This document shows, piece after piece, positions 25,563-36,220 of a stretch of 64,000 nucleotides of DNA. This DNA is from Lutraria lutraria (taxonomy: Eukaryota > Mollusca > Bivalvia > Venerida > Mactridae): positions 5,668,138-5,732,137 of the forward strand of contig OZ026833.1 of NCBI GenBank assembly GCA_964023205.1. Direction: 5' to 3'. The translations under genes were made by a program, and so were the position numbers. The notes under the pieces were generated by a model. The model searched no databases. It saw only the letters and a program-made list of their open reading frames with translations, and was not told where the DNA came from. Position 1 is the stretch's first letter. The number at the start of each line of letters is the position of its first letter.

Positions 25563-26566
25563 TTTCTGACCATATGCCCTAGGTCATTACATATGTAGCA
25601 TCTAATGTTTTCTAATGATGGTCTAAATGTATTGTTACCTGTAGGTCTTCTTGGTTGGTACTGACCTCTTTCATTTCCTCTAAAATTAGGATGTCCTCTG
25701 AAATGTCTGTGGCCTCTAAAACCTCTACCTGAGTAAGATTGATTAGTTTGCTGAAAATTAATGTGAGATACAGTTTCTTGATCTTTTTCAATTTTTTCTA
25801 TTCTTTCATTCATTTTTTCTAATAAGCATTTAACTTCTGAAAGTTCTGACTTTTTATTGTCTTCAGTGTGGTTAACTGCATTACATTTTGTTTTACAATC
25901 AGGTTTCTTGTCAATTTTTTCAATCTGAGCTTCTAATTTTCTAATTTCAGATTTTAAATTGCCATATTCTACTACAGTTTCATATTTGTATGAAGCAGCC
26001 ATTTTCAATTCAGTTCTCAACCCTTCATAAAATACACTTTTCAACAATACTTGTTGCTTTCTGTTTACAGCATCCAGTTCTACAGCCTGAGAAAATAATT
26101 CTTCAACACGAGAGGCATACTTTACAACTGACTCTCCCTGTTCCTGTATACATCCATGAAATTTTCTTAAGACTGTTTCAGCAGTCTCAGTATTACCAAA
26201 AGTACTACATGTATTAAAATTTTCTAAAATGATTTCAATAGTGGCCTTCTCTCCAAGTCTCATGACCATATCTGCAGCTTCTCCTCTTAGAGATCGCCTT
26301 ATACCCAATAAAATGCCTTCCCTAGAGTATGCTCTCTCTTGCAATAAACAATTTACTTCATAACGCCAAGTGCGATAACTGACTTCACCCTTGCCCGATT
26401 CGCCAAAAAATAAAGAAATACGAGGAAATTTACATACCTCTTTTTGATGTTTAACTTCACTTTCCTCTTTTTTTGATAAAATCTTTTTAAGATCTTCTAC
26501 TGATTCCACTTTCAACACCTTTAAAGCTGCCAAAAGTTCCTTATCCAGGTCCGTCTCTGTTGCCAT
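25544..26566 (-). CDS. gag: Gypsy gag protein (340 aa)
   Basis: The frame opens with ATG at 26566. Residues 40-190 contain a retrotransposon-gag-like region (YRTWRYEVNCLL, and VVKYASRVEELFSQA). Residues 195-255 are charged and likely coiled coil. An Arg/Gly-rich patch follows (SGRGFRGHRHFRGHPNFRG) and then one CCHC zinc knuckle of form C-x2-C-x4-H-x4-C near the C-terminus (CYICNDLGHMVRNC). It packages the element RNA into particles. The slippery heptamer lies in its last codons. Confidence 0.93.
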   Translation of the reverse strand: MATETDLDKELLAALKVLKVESVEDLKKILSKKEESEVKHQKEVCKFPRISLFFGESGKGEVSYRTWRYEVNCLLQERAYSREGILLGIRRSLRGEAADMVMRLGEKATIEIILENFNTCSTFGNTETAETVLRKFHGCIQEQGESVVKYASRVEELFSQAVELDAVNRKQQVLLKSVFYEGLRTELKMAASYKYETVVEYGNLKSEIRKLEAQIEKIDKKPDCKTKCNAVNHTEDNKKSELSEVKCLLEKMNERIEKIEKDQETVSHINFQQTNQSYSGRGFRGHRHFRGHPNFRGNERGQYQPRRPTGNNTFRPSLENIRCYICNDLGHMVRNCHLNV

Positions 26567-27769
26567 GTTTAAATACTTACAGAGCTAGGTATGTTATAGA
26601 AAAATAATGGAAGGGCAGCAAAAATATGTGAATTAAATCACAAAACACAATGAAATGGCACAAGATCTAACAATATCAACACACAATATTAATACAATAA
26701 AAAAATAATATGATCAGTGTTTAAAACACTTTATATACAACTAAATACCCCTATACGCCTACTACAACAACTAAATTACATCTAAAATACTAATCAATAC
26801 AACTAAAACTTTCAGCCACACTACCGTAACCCCTCAACTGAACAAACCATAATAAAACCAAACTTACTGTCACACTACCCTAACCCCTCAACTGAACAAA
26901 CCATAATAAAACCAAACTTACTGTCACACTACCCTAAACCCTCAACTGAACAAACCATAATAAAACCAAACTTACTGTCACACTACCCTAAACCCTCAAC
27001 TGAACAAACCATAATAAAACCAAACTTACTGTCACACTACCCTCAACCCTCAACTGAACAACCAACAAAACTGAACAACCAACAAAACTGAACAACCAAC
27101 AAAACTGAACAACCAACAAAACCAATGTGACAAAACTCATATGAAACTTCAGCCAAATGCTCAAGTATACCAATTGCTATAACAACTTCTCCACAAGAAC
27201 AACTTCCAAGAAAAAATGGTAGAAGAAGAAATGATGGAATGGGCTGTATGAAATAATTAAAAGTTATATGATTATGAATGGTATATTAATAGAATGACAG
27301 AATTATGAATTATGATACTGAAACATGCGGTATTAATATCTAAATTTACCGTCACCAGTGACTGTGCTTTATAGAACCTCACTCTCAAAAATAAACTTAA
27401 AAAAAATTAATTTCCACATACAATAATATTTCAATGATAATATCTAATAACACTGGATAGTCAGTTCTCAAATGAAACTTGAAATATGGCTGAATAATTA
27501 AATATCGAGTAACCATACATAAAAAATCTGATGAGAACTCACATGCAGTAATAAACAATATCAAATTTCAATAATAATTACACAATTTTTTTTAAATTTT
27601 TTTTTTTAAATTAAACACTCAATATTAGTCACACATAAAAAGGCACAGTCGCTTCCACAAAAGTCTGGTGAATCATCCAAAATTACTTTAAAAACACAAT
27701 GCACTCAAAAATGAAAAAGGTACCATAGTAGATCTCTGCAGTAAACTTGTCTTCCCGGCATCGATGTAA
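26567..27769 (-). other. Untranslated leader of the Gypsy element with tandem repeats
   Basis: This 1.2-kb stretch between the primer-binding region and gag holds no gene. It contains about four 54-bp units (26817-27050, each with CTCAACTGAACAAACC) followed by four 17-bp units (27054-27122, CTGAACAACCAACAAAA). A-rich low-complexity sequence lies around 27590-27610. Confidence 0.8.
26817..27122 (-). repeat. Tandem repeats in the Gypsy leader (54-bp x ~4, 17-bp x 4)
   Basis: The 54-bp units are nearly identical and share CCATAATAAAACCAAACTTA. The 17-bp units directly abut them and reuse the CTGAACAA word, so the second array probably arose by expansion of a fragment of the first. Confidence 0.9.
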
Positions 27770-27787
27770 TCCTCACTGGGGGCTCCA
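27770..27787 (-). other. Probable primer-binding site of the Gypsy element
   Basis: Two bases after the 5' LTR on the sense strand the sequence begins TGGAGCCCCCAGTGAGGA. The TGG start complements the CCA end of a tRNA, as expected. I did not identify the tRNA. Confidence 0.65.
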
Positions 27788-27789
27788 AT

Positions 27790-28285
27790 TGTTACAGGGG
27801 GTAGGTGGGGATAATGAACCACAAACTCCACTTTGATGTTCGACTTTTAATACATTACTGGGAACAGTTTACTTCAAATAATTCTTTCAAATACAGGAGG
27901 CTACACCATCAGTCAGACAAACAGTCAGTTGAGTTAGTCAGACATTAAGTAAGTTAGTTAGCTAGCATCAGGAAAATAGCTTCCCACAATATACTAAACA
28001 ACTATACCATCCACTTCTCACACGTGCTCAACCACAAAAAAACGAAGCCTCTTCATATAACTGTGTAATAAACGAGTCCTGCACACTAAACACACCCTAA
28101 CAGCTTTCTGGTAACCACACCTTTGGCAAAACTGGTTCTGACGAACCTGTTTCACCAAAACTCTCACATATATAGTGACCGGCTGTGCTTGATTCCAAGC
28201 CTATTCAATAAAGTCCTATCATTTAATCAAATACATAAATTGACCGGCGCCACTAGTTAAACACTAAAAGGTGGGACCTGTTACA
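27790..28285 (-). repeat. 5' LTR of the Gypsy element
   Basis: The LTR is 496 bp, with the same ends as the other LTR and one visible base difference. It is followed on the + strand by the AATG duplication at 28286-28289. Confidence 0.93.
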
Positions 28286-28440
28286 AATGTATCATGGATA
28301 TATATTATGTTAGATTAATATGGTAAAGATACACCTGTACATGGATATACATTCATCCTGCTTTTTTATTCAAAGTAATTAATTTATCTCGATATATATG
28401 TGCTTTAGACAAGCCTGTTGCTTCACCCTAGATACAGAAG

Positions 28441-28800
28441 ATTCTAACAACGATCGAGTGTGTGGTCTATGTGTGTCATCTTACACACCAAGAACATAGA
28501 CATCCAGTACCTACTTTAAATACGTGACACTGTCATGCCTACATTCAATGCGTGAATATATCGTATGTACAGACATTCATTGCATTATTAATGTTTAAAT
28601 GTGTGAGAAGGCCATATAAATGATTTTAACAATGAGTTTGTGGTCTATGTATGTCATCTTACACACGCAACCAGAACATAGTCATCCAGTACCTACATTA
28701 GATGCGTGGCACTGTCTTGCCTACATTCAAGGCGTGAATATATCGTATGTACAAACATTCATTGTATAACTCATGTTTAACTGTGTGAGAAGGCCATATA
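28441..28800 (+). repeat. Two direct copies of a ~180-bp repeat
   Basis: 28441-28620 and 28622-28800 share GTGGTCTATGT, CATCCAGTACCTAC, GTGAATATATCGTATGTAC and GTGTGAGAAGGCCATATA in the same order, with scattered substitutions. The second copy ends exactly where the TIR element at 28801 begins. Nothing coding is seen. Confidence 0.85.
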
Positions 28801-31087
28801 ACGGTCATTTTCAGTAAGGCAGTGCAATTACATGGAGCAATATTGGTCCAAAATCAAGAAATAAATAATGCGTTTTAAGTATTTGCGTTTGAAAGAGACA
28901 CAATTCTGTGGTTAATATAGAAAATATCTTGATCATCAAACGATGTCAAAGCGTTTTTTTTTGTGTCTCGAATAATGGGTGCTAGATCCATGATGAAAGG
29001 TTTGTTACGCATTGTGTGCATGAATAAACAACGATGTGATTACAAAAAGTGGAACCTTTATTTAATAGAAATTGAATCATCCGATTAATAAATGCTAGAA
29101 AAATGTAATATTGTGTTTAAAGAATGACTTCTATAAAAACGTAAAAAATGTGAATATATCTCAAAGTTGAAGGTATCATAAAAATATGTTCCTCAAAAAT
29201 ATTTTAAATATTGGCTTCACAACACAACACCAGTTGGCCTACACATGAAAATAACGGCCAAACTATCTACTGTTATTCAGCATATTCTATGCATGAATAT
29301 CCCGTCAGCCAAATTAAACATTCGGTTTGACCTTCCATACATAATATCGGTAAAGTTGATCCATATCAAATCTTCTCTTTTTGACCACTGAAACAAATCC
29401 TTAAACTTTTGAATTTATGCTGCATCAAAAGCTTCGTCATCAAGATCAACCTGCAGGATTTTTCAACACACCTTGATCAGCTATACTGTCTTGCCGCAAA
29501 ATTACCAGTATCAATTGTGCACACAGGGCCATAGTTTCTAATTCTTGTTACATCATAACTCATAGGCTTCATTTTATTGTTTCAGATGTTCCCTGCATAT
29601 ACTGTCGTCGTATTTCAACACGCAACGGCAATTAAAAAAATTGAAAGGTTCGTTACCTTAGTTGGTGATGTATTAGCACTGCATCTTTGATAAGACACAT
29701 AATAAATGACACTGGTTTAGTTCATCAACCTTTTAGGCATGTTCTAAATCACTCAATAATAGTTTTTAGATCTTGTCATTTAAGACACTTAGGAAAATGG
29801 CATAAATTTCATAATTTGTATTGATAGATATTTTCTAAATTTTTAATAGTAGGTATATTTAAGTACCAAAACATGAATTGAATGACCATGTATCATATAT
29901 AAGTACCTTTAGTAGCAAATACATGTGTCCATTACTAAGTTTGCGAGAAATACACGATGTAATATTTCCACATACAATGTATTTCTTTAAAATCTACTCA
30001 GTCTTTTTCAACGAAAAGTTCGTTACTTAACGTCACGAACCTTTCACTTCATAAAATGCAACCAACAAATAATCTACGCCGCTTGCATTGAAAATTCAAC
30101 AACCGTCGGACATTTTAATATTTCATATTGCTTAAAAGAGTTTAAAAAAAAACAAAAAAACTAGGTTTTACTCGTATCCCAATGACCATGTGTTCACCAA
30201 AAAGAATGTCGAATAAAATTCCCCTGAAACTTTGCCCTTGTTTCAAGGATGAATACGACGTATCTCCATCATACGTCATACAAGCTGATGCACGAAAAAA
30301 AACTCTACCATACCTTTCATAAAAAACATTTACAAATACAACTGAAATAGCATGGTAACGAACCTTTCATCACGAACCTTTCATTGGGCACGTTTTTGGA
30401 ACCATTTGGAAAGAAGAAAGGAAACAGTAAAGACGAAAATGTTGTGTTTTATAATTAAATATCATGTCTCATGAATGACAAGTAGTAAATTGTGTACCAA
30501 ACACAGCGTTAAACTGAAGTAACAAACCTTTCACTTGCAAGTGGAATTTTGAAGAGTTCAGTGTTTAAGACCCTATGATCAGACATCTTTCGTATCAAAA
30601 CGAAGAAATTTTGTTTTAGCTGCCGTATGGTTGTGGAAGGGTGTGCTTTGTGGTATGTTTTCAATTATAAAGCAGTATATTTCACATTATCTCTACATAT
30701 TTTGCAATGTAACGAACCTTACAGCAGTTTTAGCGACAAAATATATTTGCATGTGTTTCCAAAAGAACAATCAAATCGTTTTGATCGTGGTGAATAAAAG
30801 GCTCCGAAGGTAGTTAGACAATTATTGAAAACGATGTATGCTTCATAAACGAGCGTGCGTGTGTAATATCTTAATTTCTGACTGACGACAGTCACGAACC
30901 TTTCAAATCTGATACTTTGAGACCTTATTTAAAAACCAATTTGACATTGAGCTTGAAATAAACTATGTAGAAATGTTCAGTTTTAGGTGCCTGGTAAGAT
31001 CGACGTCAGAAAACGTATAATTATTGTCTAGTATTGAAATAAAATGTCGGCAACATAGCAAATTGGATATTACTGAAAATGACCGTT
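28801..31087. mobile_element. Non-autonomous 2.3-kb TIR element flanked by TA
   Basis: The left end reads ACGGTCATTTTCAGTAA and the right end is its perfect 17-bp reverse complement. TA lies just outside on both sides (28799-28800 and 31088-31089), as in Tc1/mariner-type insertions. No transposase frame is seen. The interior carries about eight copies of a GT(A/C)ACGAACCTTTCA motif at 29642-29656 (inverted), 30013-30026 (inverted, imperfect), 30032-30046, 30355-30369, 30370-30383, 30519-30533, 30709-30721 and 30891-30905. Confidence 0.7.
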
Positions 31088-31239
31088 ACACGGTTGTCCC
31101 TAGTTACTATTAAAACCCATGGTGTTTACTTGTTTAAAACAACATTATTGTTTGATATTTGATGGAATGAATGTTTTGACCATAACTGCTGTGCTGCTCA
31201 TGTTAATATCGACAAAATCTCGGACGAGTTCGATAATGG

Positions 31240-31828
31240 GCAATTTGGGGTAAAAAACTAGGTCACCAGGGCCAAATAAGGGAAAACCTTGTGAACAATT
31301 TAGAAATCACTGTTTTGATTAGATCTTCATGAAACTGATATGTAGGTCACCTCTGATGATGGGTCATCTGCGGTCAAAAACTAGGTCACTAGGGCAAATT
31401 ACTGGAAAATCCTGTGAACACTCTAGAGGTCACTATTTTGATCATCATGAAACCTTGTCAGAATGTTTGTCTTCATAATATCTTGAACGAATACGAACAT
31501 GGGTAATCTGGGGCCAAAAACTAGGTCGCTAGGTCAAATCTTATGAAAAACCGTGTTAACACTGTAGATTTCACAGTTATAATTTGTTCGTCACCAAACT
31601 TTGTCAACTTGTTTATTTTAATAATATAACGGTCAAGTTCAAATATGGATCATCTTGGATCAATAACTAGGTCACTAGGTCAAATCTTAGGAAAACTATG
31701 TTATCACTGTAGACGTCACAGTTTTGTTTGGATCTTCATCAAACCTTGTTTGAATGTTTGCCTCATTGATATGTGGGTCAAGGTCGAACATGGGTCAGCC
31801 GGGTTAAAAAACTTGGTCACCAGGTCAA
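31240..31828 (+). repeat. ~140-bp tandem repeat with paired AGGTCA half-sites, ~5 units
   Basis: Each unit has AAAAACTAGGTCACTAGGTC or a close variant, then AAATC, a TGAAAA..CCT.GT phrase, a GATCTTCAT..AAACC.TGT phrase and a CGAACATGGGTCA phrase. The paired half-sites begin at 31260, 31383, 31523, 31669 and 31814, so spacing is 123-146 bp. I recall this repeat type as widespread in mollusc DNA. It abuts the inner end of the right arm. Confidence 0.85.
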
Positions 31829-34057
31829 ATCTCTGAGACCAATAAATAATGAATAATATTTGAGTGATCTCATTTCCATGAAGAAATTGTTGAATAATTA
31901 TAGAAAACTTGTCCACTTTCCAATAAAGTTTCCTTCAAATGAGGTATAGTCTTAATATTAAAGCGGTCACTAATTTTGTATTTACCACATTAATACTAAC
32001 ATATTAATACTAACGCAAATTAATACTAACATTATACGAACTCGTAAATACTAATGCATTAATACTAAAACATTCACACTAATACATTAATATTAAAACA
32101 TTAATACTTGCACAATAATACTAACACATTAATACTAATACATTAATACTAACATATTAATACTAATACATTTGTATATTAATAAACACACATTAATAAT
32201 AACACGTTATTAAAAACACATTAATCATAATACATTACTTTAAGTAATACTAACATATTGTTACCAACACTCTAAAAATAAGACATTAACAACGTATTTC
32301 ACACATTCCCATTGAAGTGTCCAAACTGATGTCACAGCCTTAATATTGTGATTTAGATTCTAGCAATATATTCAAATATAAAAATATTTAACTCGTGTGT
32401 AAGAATGAACCATTTGAAAATAGAAAATGCAGAAAAATCATTTCTGTGTGCTTGTTTAAGTAAAGATTTTTAAAGTAGAGTAGACCACCCCCACGTAAAA
32501 TACAGTGTCACAACCTAGAAAACAACATTTTGGTCGTTACTGACATATCTTATGCACAATTTATATGGGAAAGAATGTCTTTTATTGATAGTTTTGATCA
32601 TTATTAGTCACAAGAAGTACCATTTTAAGGAATATGTGCATCCTGACAAGATGCATAAATTGACATGATGATGTCACAACCTGCACGAAGTTTACGTAAA
32701 GGCAGCTACTGACACGAGATATACATTTTGAGCATGTTATAACCTTCCAAATTAATTGTTGGGTTATATGTTTGAAAAATATATTGACTTTCAATAGCAG
32801 ATATAATCGATACACTCGCACAAATAACTTAAAGTTGGCTACTGTCCTTTGGGGATTTTTTGTCTGTATCTATAGGTGACACGGCTATGTAGTTTATATA
32901 ATTGATTAAAAACCCATTTAAATGATTTTAATATAGTGGTTTGTAAGTCCTTAAATAGTTAAAGCCACTCAGGATGACCATCTTTGAATTTCGCTACAAA
33001 ATTTTCCGGTATTAAAGTAAATATGTATTTTACGTGACGAAGCTTTACGTGACAGTCTATTAGTTGTTTAAGACTTTGCCTATTCGGAGGGCCACAGAAG
33101 GTTGATATAGCCAAATGAATATCAATTTCTCTTGAAATACATGGTGACGAAAGATTTTCTATTTTGTAAAGGGTAAGTGTACGAAATGCTTAATATTTCG
33201 TTGAAATCATGTCACCTAATTACGTAGAACGTAATAATGAATGCACCAGGGCTGACTTAAAACATTTTTGAATTCAGCTTAAAATCAATGCACGTGAACC
33301 AAGCAAACTCCTATTTCAAAATGTCACGTAAAAATCTGCATTGTCACGTAAAATTCAAAATCAGTAGTCCCTTTCTAACATTGTAATTTTTCATTGTTGC
33401 TATTGAATACATTAAATACACGAGTATTATTGAATGTCCATTGCATCTAGTACGTAATCTTAAGCTTTTGTAAGTTAACTGATACCGAACATGCTTTCAT
33501 TTAATCTTTTGAGCTGCGCTGATACCAAACATGCTTTCATTTAATCTTTCGAGCTGCGCAATTCATGCAAAATAAAATAAATGTTTTTCTTCAAATCTGT
33601 CGACCATCATATTTGAAAATCAATCTCTATTAATATCATCATTATTTCAGTAGAAAACATATCAATCATTTCGTAGGTTATTTACATGATCAGATGCTTG
33701 CTGAATTGCTTGCATAAGACCATGATGAAATGTCTTTTATAACAAATTTGCTTCCATTGTTCGAGATTCTATCTCTAGGTGATATATTCATTAATAAAGT
33801 GCAAGAAAGAGAAATATCAAGTTTAAAAGTCATTCATATGGATATATGCATTTTATTAAAGTAAAATATTTTATGGACGAGAGGGGCCCTATTTTGGTTA
33901 CTTGGTAATTTAATTATTGTTAACCGGAGGTAATAGCTTTAAGTGTTGTCTGACCTTACTGTTGCGCATGCACAAAGGAACTTCCGCTTTAGAGCAAAAA
34001 ACAATTGACAATCGATTTCATTTATATAATCTGCATTTTCTTATAACTTTTTTCTAG

Positions 34058-34764
34058 GATATCATTTCAATTATTTCAACCAACTTCTGGGGGCGCAACC
34101 ACCTGGCAATAATTTTCTAGTCAAAAGAGTTCTAATGGGTTACAAACGCTTATCATTGAGTTCAGATAAACGTCGCCCTATAACAATTGGGATTTAAAAG
34201 GAACTTGTTTTTACCATAGGTTGTTTATTTAAAAGAAAATACAACATAACTTTGTATACTGCAATGTTTACTTTAGCCCTTTTCGTTTTATTAAGGGTCA
34301 GCGAAGTTGCATACTCAACCACAGGGTCTCACACTTTGTCCTACAAAGACATCAAAATACTATCAAGAAAGAATATTCCATCACAGCTATTGCTTTCATT
34401 TAGACATTTCAAACATTGCAAGGCACCTGTTTCGATAGAAATACCACCTTTCAAAAATGTTAAGGTGTGTCCGGTCAAAGCAGTCTATGCTTACAGTACA
34501 CTTCGCCCAATTGGTAAGGGTCAATTCTTTGTCAATCAATCAGGGTCTCCGGTTTCAACAAAACAGTTCAGTCTGATTTTACGAAAATGCATTTCTAAGA
34601 TAGGCCTCAACCCCTGTCACTATACATCACATAGTTTTAGAATAGGAGGTGTAACATTAGCTCATTCAAGAAATTTTACGGATTCACAAATCAGAAAATT
34701 GGGCAGGTGGCACTCGAACGCATTCAATTCCTATCTTCGTCCGTCTTCAATCCCATTTAGATGA
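34058..34764 (+). pseudogene. Tyrosine recombinase (DIRS/Crypton-like), C-terminal catalytic part with one in-frame stop
   Basis: A TTTTTTCTAG acceptor at 34057 opens a frame reading NQLLGAQPPGNNFLVKRVL and GYKRLS, the end of the core-binding domain. A TAA at 34195-34197 interrupts it. The frame stays open to 34764. Catalytic residues are present: Arg in LLRVSEV, H-x2-R in TSHSFRIGG, then GRWHSNAF and Tyr in NSYLRPS. This R-H-R-H-Y set is the tyrosine recombinase signature, and the GRWHS..Y form is typical of animal Crypton and DIRS enzymes. An upstream exon coding the N-terminus is expected but I could not place it. Because of the stop this copy may be dead, or the stop may be polymorphic. 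No reverse transcriptase is nearby, which argues against DIRS. Confidence 0.8.
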
Positions 34765-35351
34765 AAGAATTGTTCCTCATTACTTGACCAATTTGAATTT
34801 TTGTGTATCGCATGTGCCAGTCTTTCACTGTATGAAATATTTGGTTGCAATACTGTTTTGTTTTTTGTTAACCTATTGGACAGTGCTTTCATTTCCCACT
34901 TTTGAACATTGACCATGTTAGGTGGCTAGGCTTCATTTTGGTGGCGGTTGCTTTTAGATTTAACAGAAGTTAAGATGCAGTAGCTAACTTAAAACATACT
35001 CATACTAATCATGTTCATTTTATCAATGTATGATATTTAAGGGTTATTATACTACAAATGTAGTTGCAATGCTGGTCTCTCTGTAGATATGTTGATGAAC
35101 TGCATATATACATTTAGATATATATGTGAGTTCGCAATATCCTGCTTTTTGTATGTATGTATGTTTGTTACACCACTTGTTCTTGAACAGTTTTTGTTAA
35201 TATATGAATAACATATTAGTCACCATAATGGTTACAGTGACTGGCTTAGGCGGCATTTGTGTTCATTTTGGTGGCTGATGTGAAATGTTCACTACAGTTG
35301 TTGCTTATATTATGTATAACTCTTTGTTTAAATAAGTTAGGCAAGAGCTTT

Positions 35352-36220
35352 TGTACACTTTTTATATGATATGACACAGTTGTTCTCATTGACTGTCTTA
35401 GGCGGCAATGTGGACTTTTGTCATGTATGCTGTACACTTTTTATATGATATGACACATTTGTTCTCATTGACTGTCTTAGGCGGCAATGTGGACTGTTGT
35501 CATGTATGCTGTACACTTTTTATATGATATGACACAGTTGTTCTCATTGACTGTCTTAGGCGGCAATGTGGACTGTTGTCATGTATGCTGTACACTTCTT
35601 ATATGATATGACACAGTTGTTCTCATTGACTGTCTTAGGCGGCAATGTGGACTGTTGTCATGTATGCTGTACACTTTTTATATGATATGACACGGTTGTT
35701 CTCATTGACTGTCTTGGCGGCAATGTGGACTGTTGTCATGTATGCTGTACACTTTTTATATGATATGACACAGTTGTTCTCATTGACTGTCTTAGGCGGC
35801 AATGTGGACTGTTGTCATGTATGCTGTACACTTTTTATATGATATGACACAGTTGTTCTCATTGACTGTCTTAGGCGGCAATGTGGACTGTTGTCATGTA
35901 TGCTGTACACTTTTTATATGATATGACACAGTTGTTCTCATTGACTGTCTTAGGCGGCAATGTGGACTTTTGTCATGTATGCTGTACACTTTTTATATGA
36001 TATGACACATTTGTTCTCATTGACTGTCTTAGGCGGCAATGTGGACTGTTGTCATGTATGCTGTACACTTTTTATATGATATGACACAGTTGTTCTCATT
36101 GACTGTCTTGGGCGGCAATGTGGACTGTTGTCATGTATGCTGTACACTTTTTATATGATATGACACAGTTGTTCTCATTGACTGTCTTAGGCGGCAATGT
36201 GGACTGTTGTCATGTATGCT
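35352..36220 (+). repeat. 79-bp tandem repeat, ~11 units
   Basis: Units begin TGTACACTTTTTATATGATA and contain CATTGACTGTCTTAGGCGGC. Starts at 35352, 35431, 35510, 35589 and 35668 give an exact 79-bp period, and units are almost identical. A related single phrase (GTGACTGGCTTAGGCGGC) lies just upstream at 35238, so the array probably grew from element sequence. 79 is not a multiple of three, so the open frames over it are not genes. Confidence 0.93.

Larger units (their letters stand above)
20180..28289 (-). mobile_element. Ty3/Gypsy LTR retrotransposon with target-site duplication
   Basis: The element lies on the - strand between identical AATG duplications (20180-20183 and 28286-28289). 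LTRs are at 20184-20679 (3') and 27790-28285 (5'). The order in sense is 5' LTR, primer-binding region, 1.2-kb leader with tandem repeats, gag, pol (protease, reverse transcriptase, RNase H, integrase), polypurine tract, 3' LTR. Integrase after RNase H is the Ty3/Gypsy order. I see no envelope gene. Both frames are open and the LTRs differ by one base, so insertion was recent and the copy may be active. Confidence 0.95.

Noticed and set aside
26817..27050. Telomere-like CCCTAA words
   Set aside because: They are part of a 54-bp tandem unit in the LTR element leader, not TTAGGG arrays.
32582..32821. 79-residue frame on the - strand in the recombinase element
   Set aside because: It is AT-rich, has no recognisable motif and is of chance length.
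35352..36220. Possible CRISPR-like array
   Set aside because: Units are uniform 79-bp tandem repeats with no variable spacers, in an animal genome.
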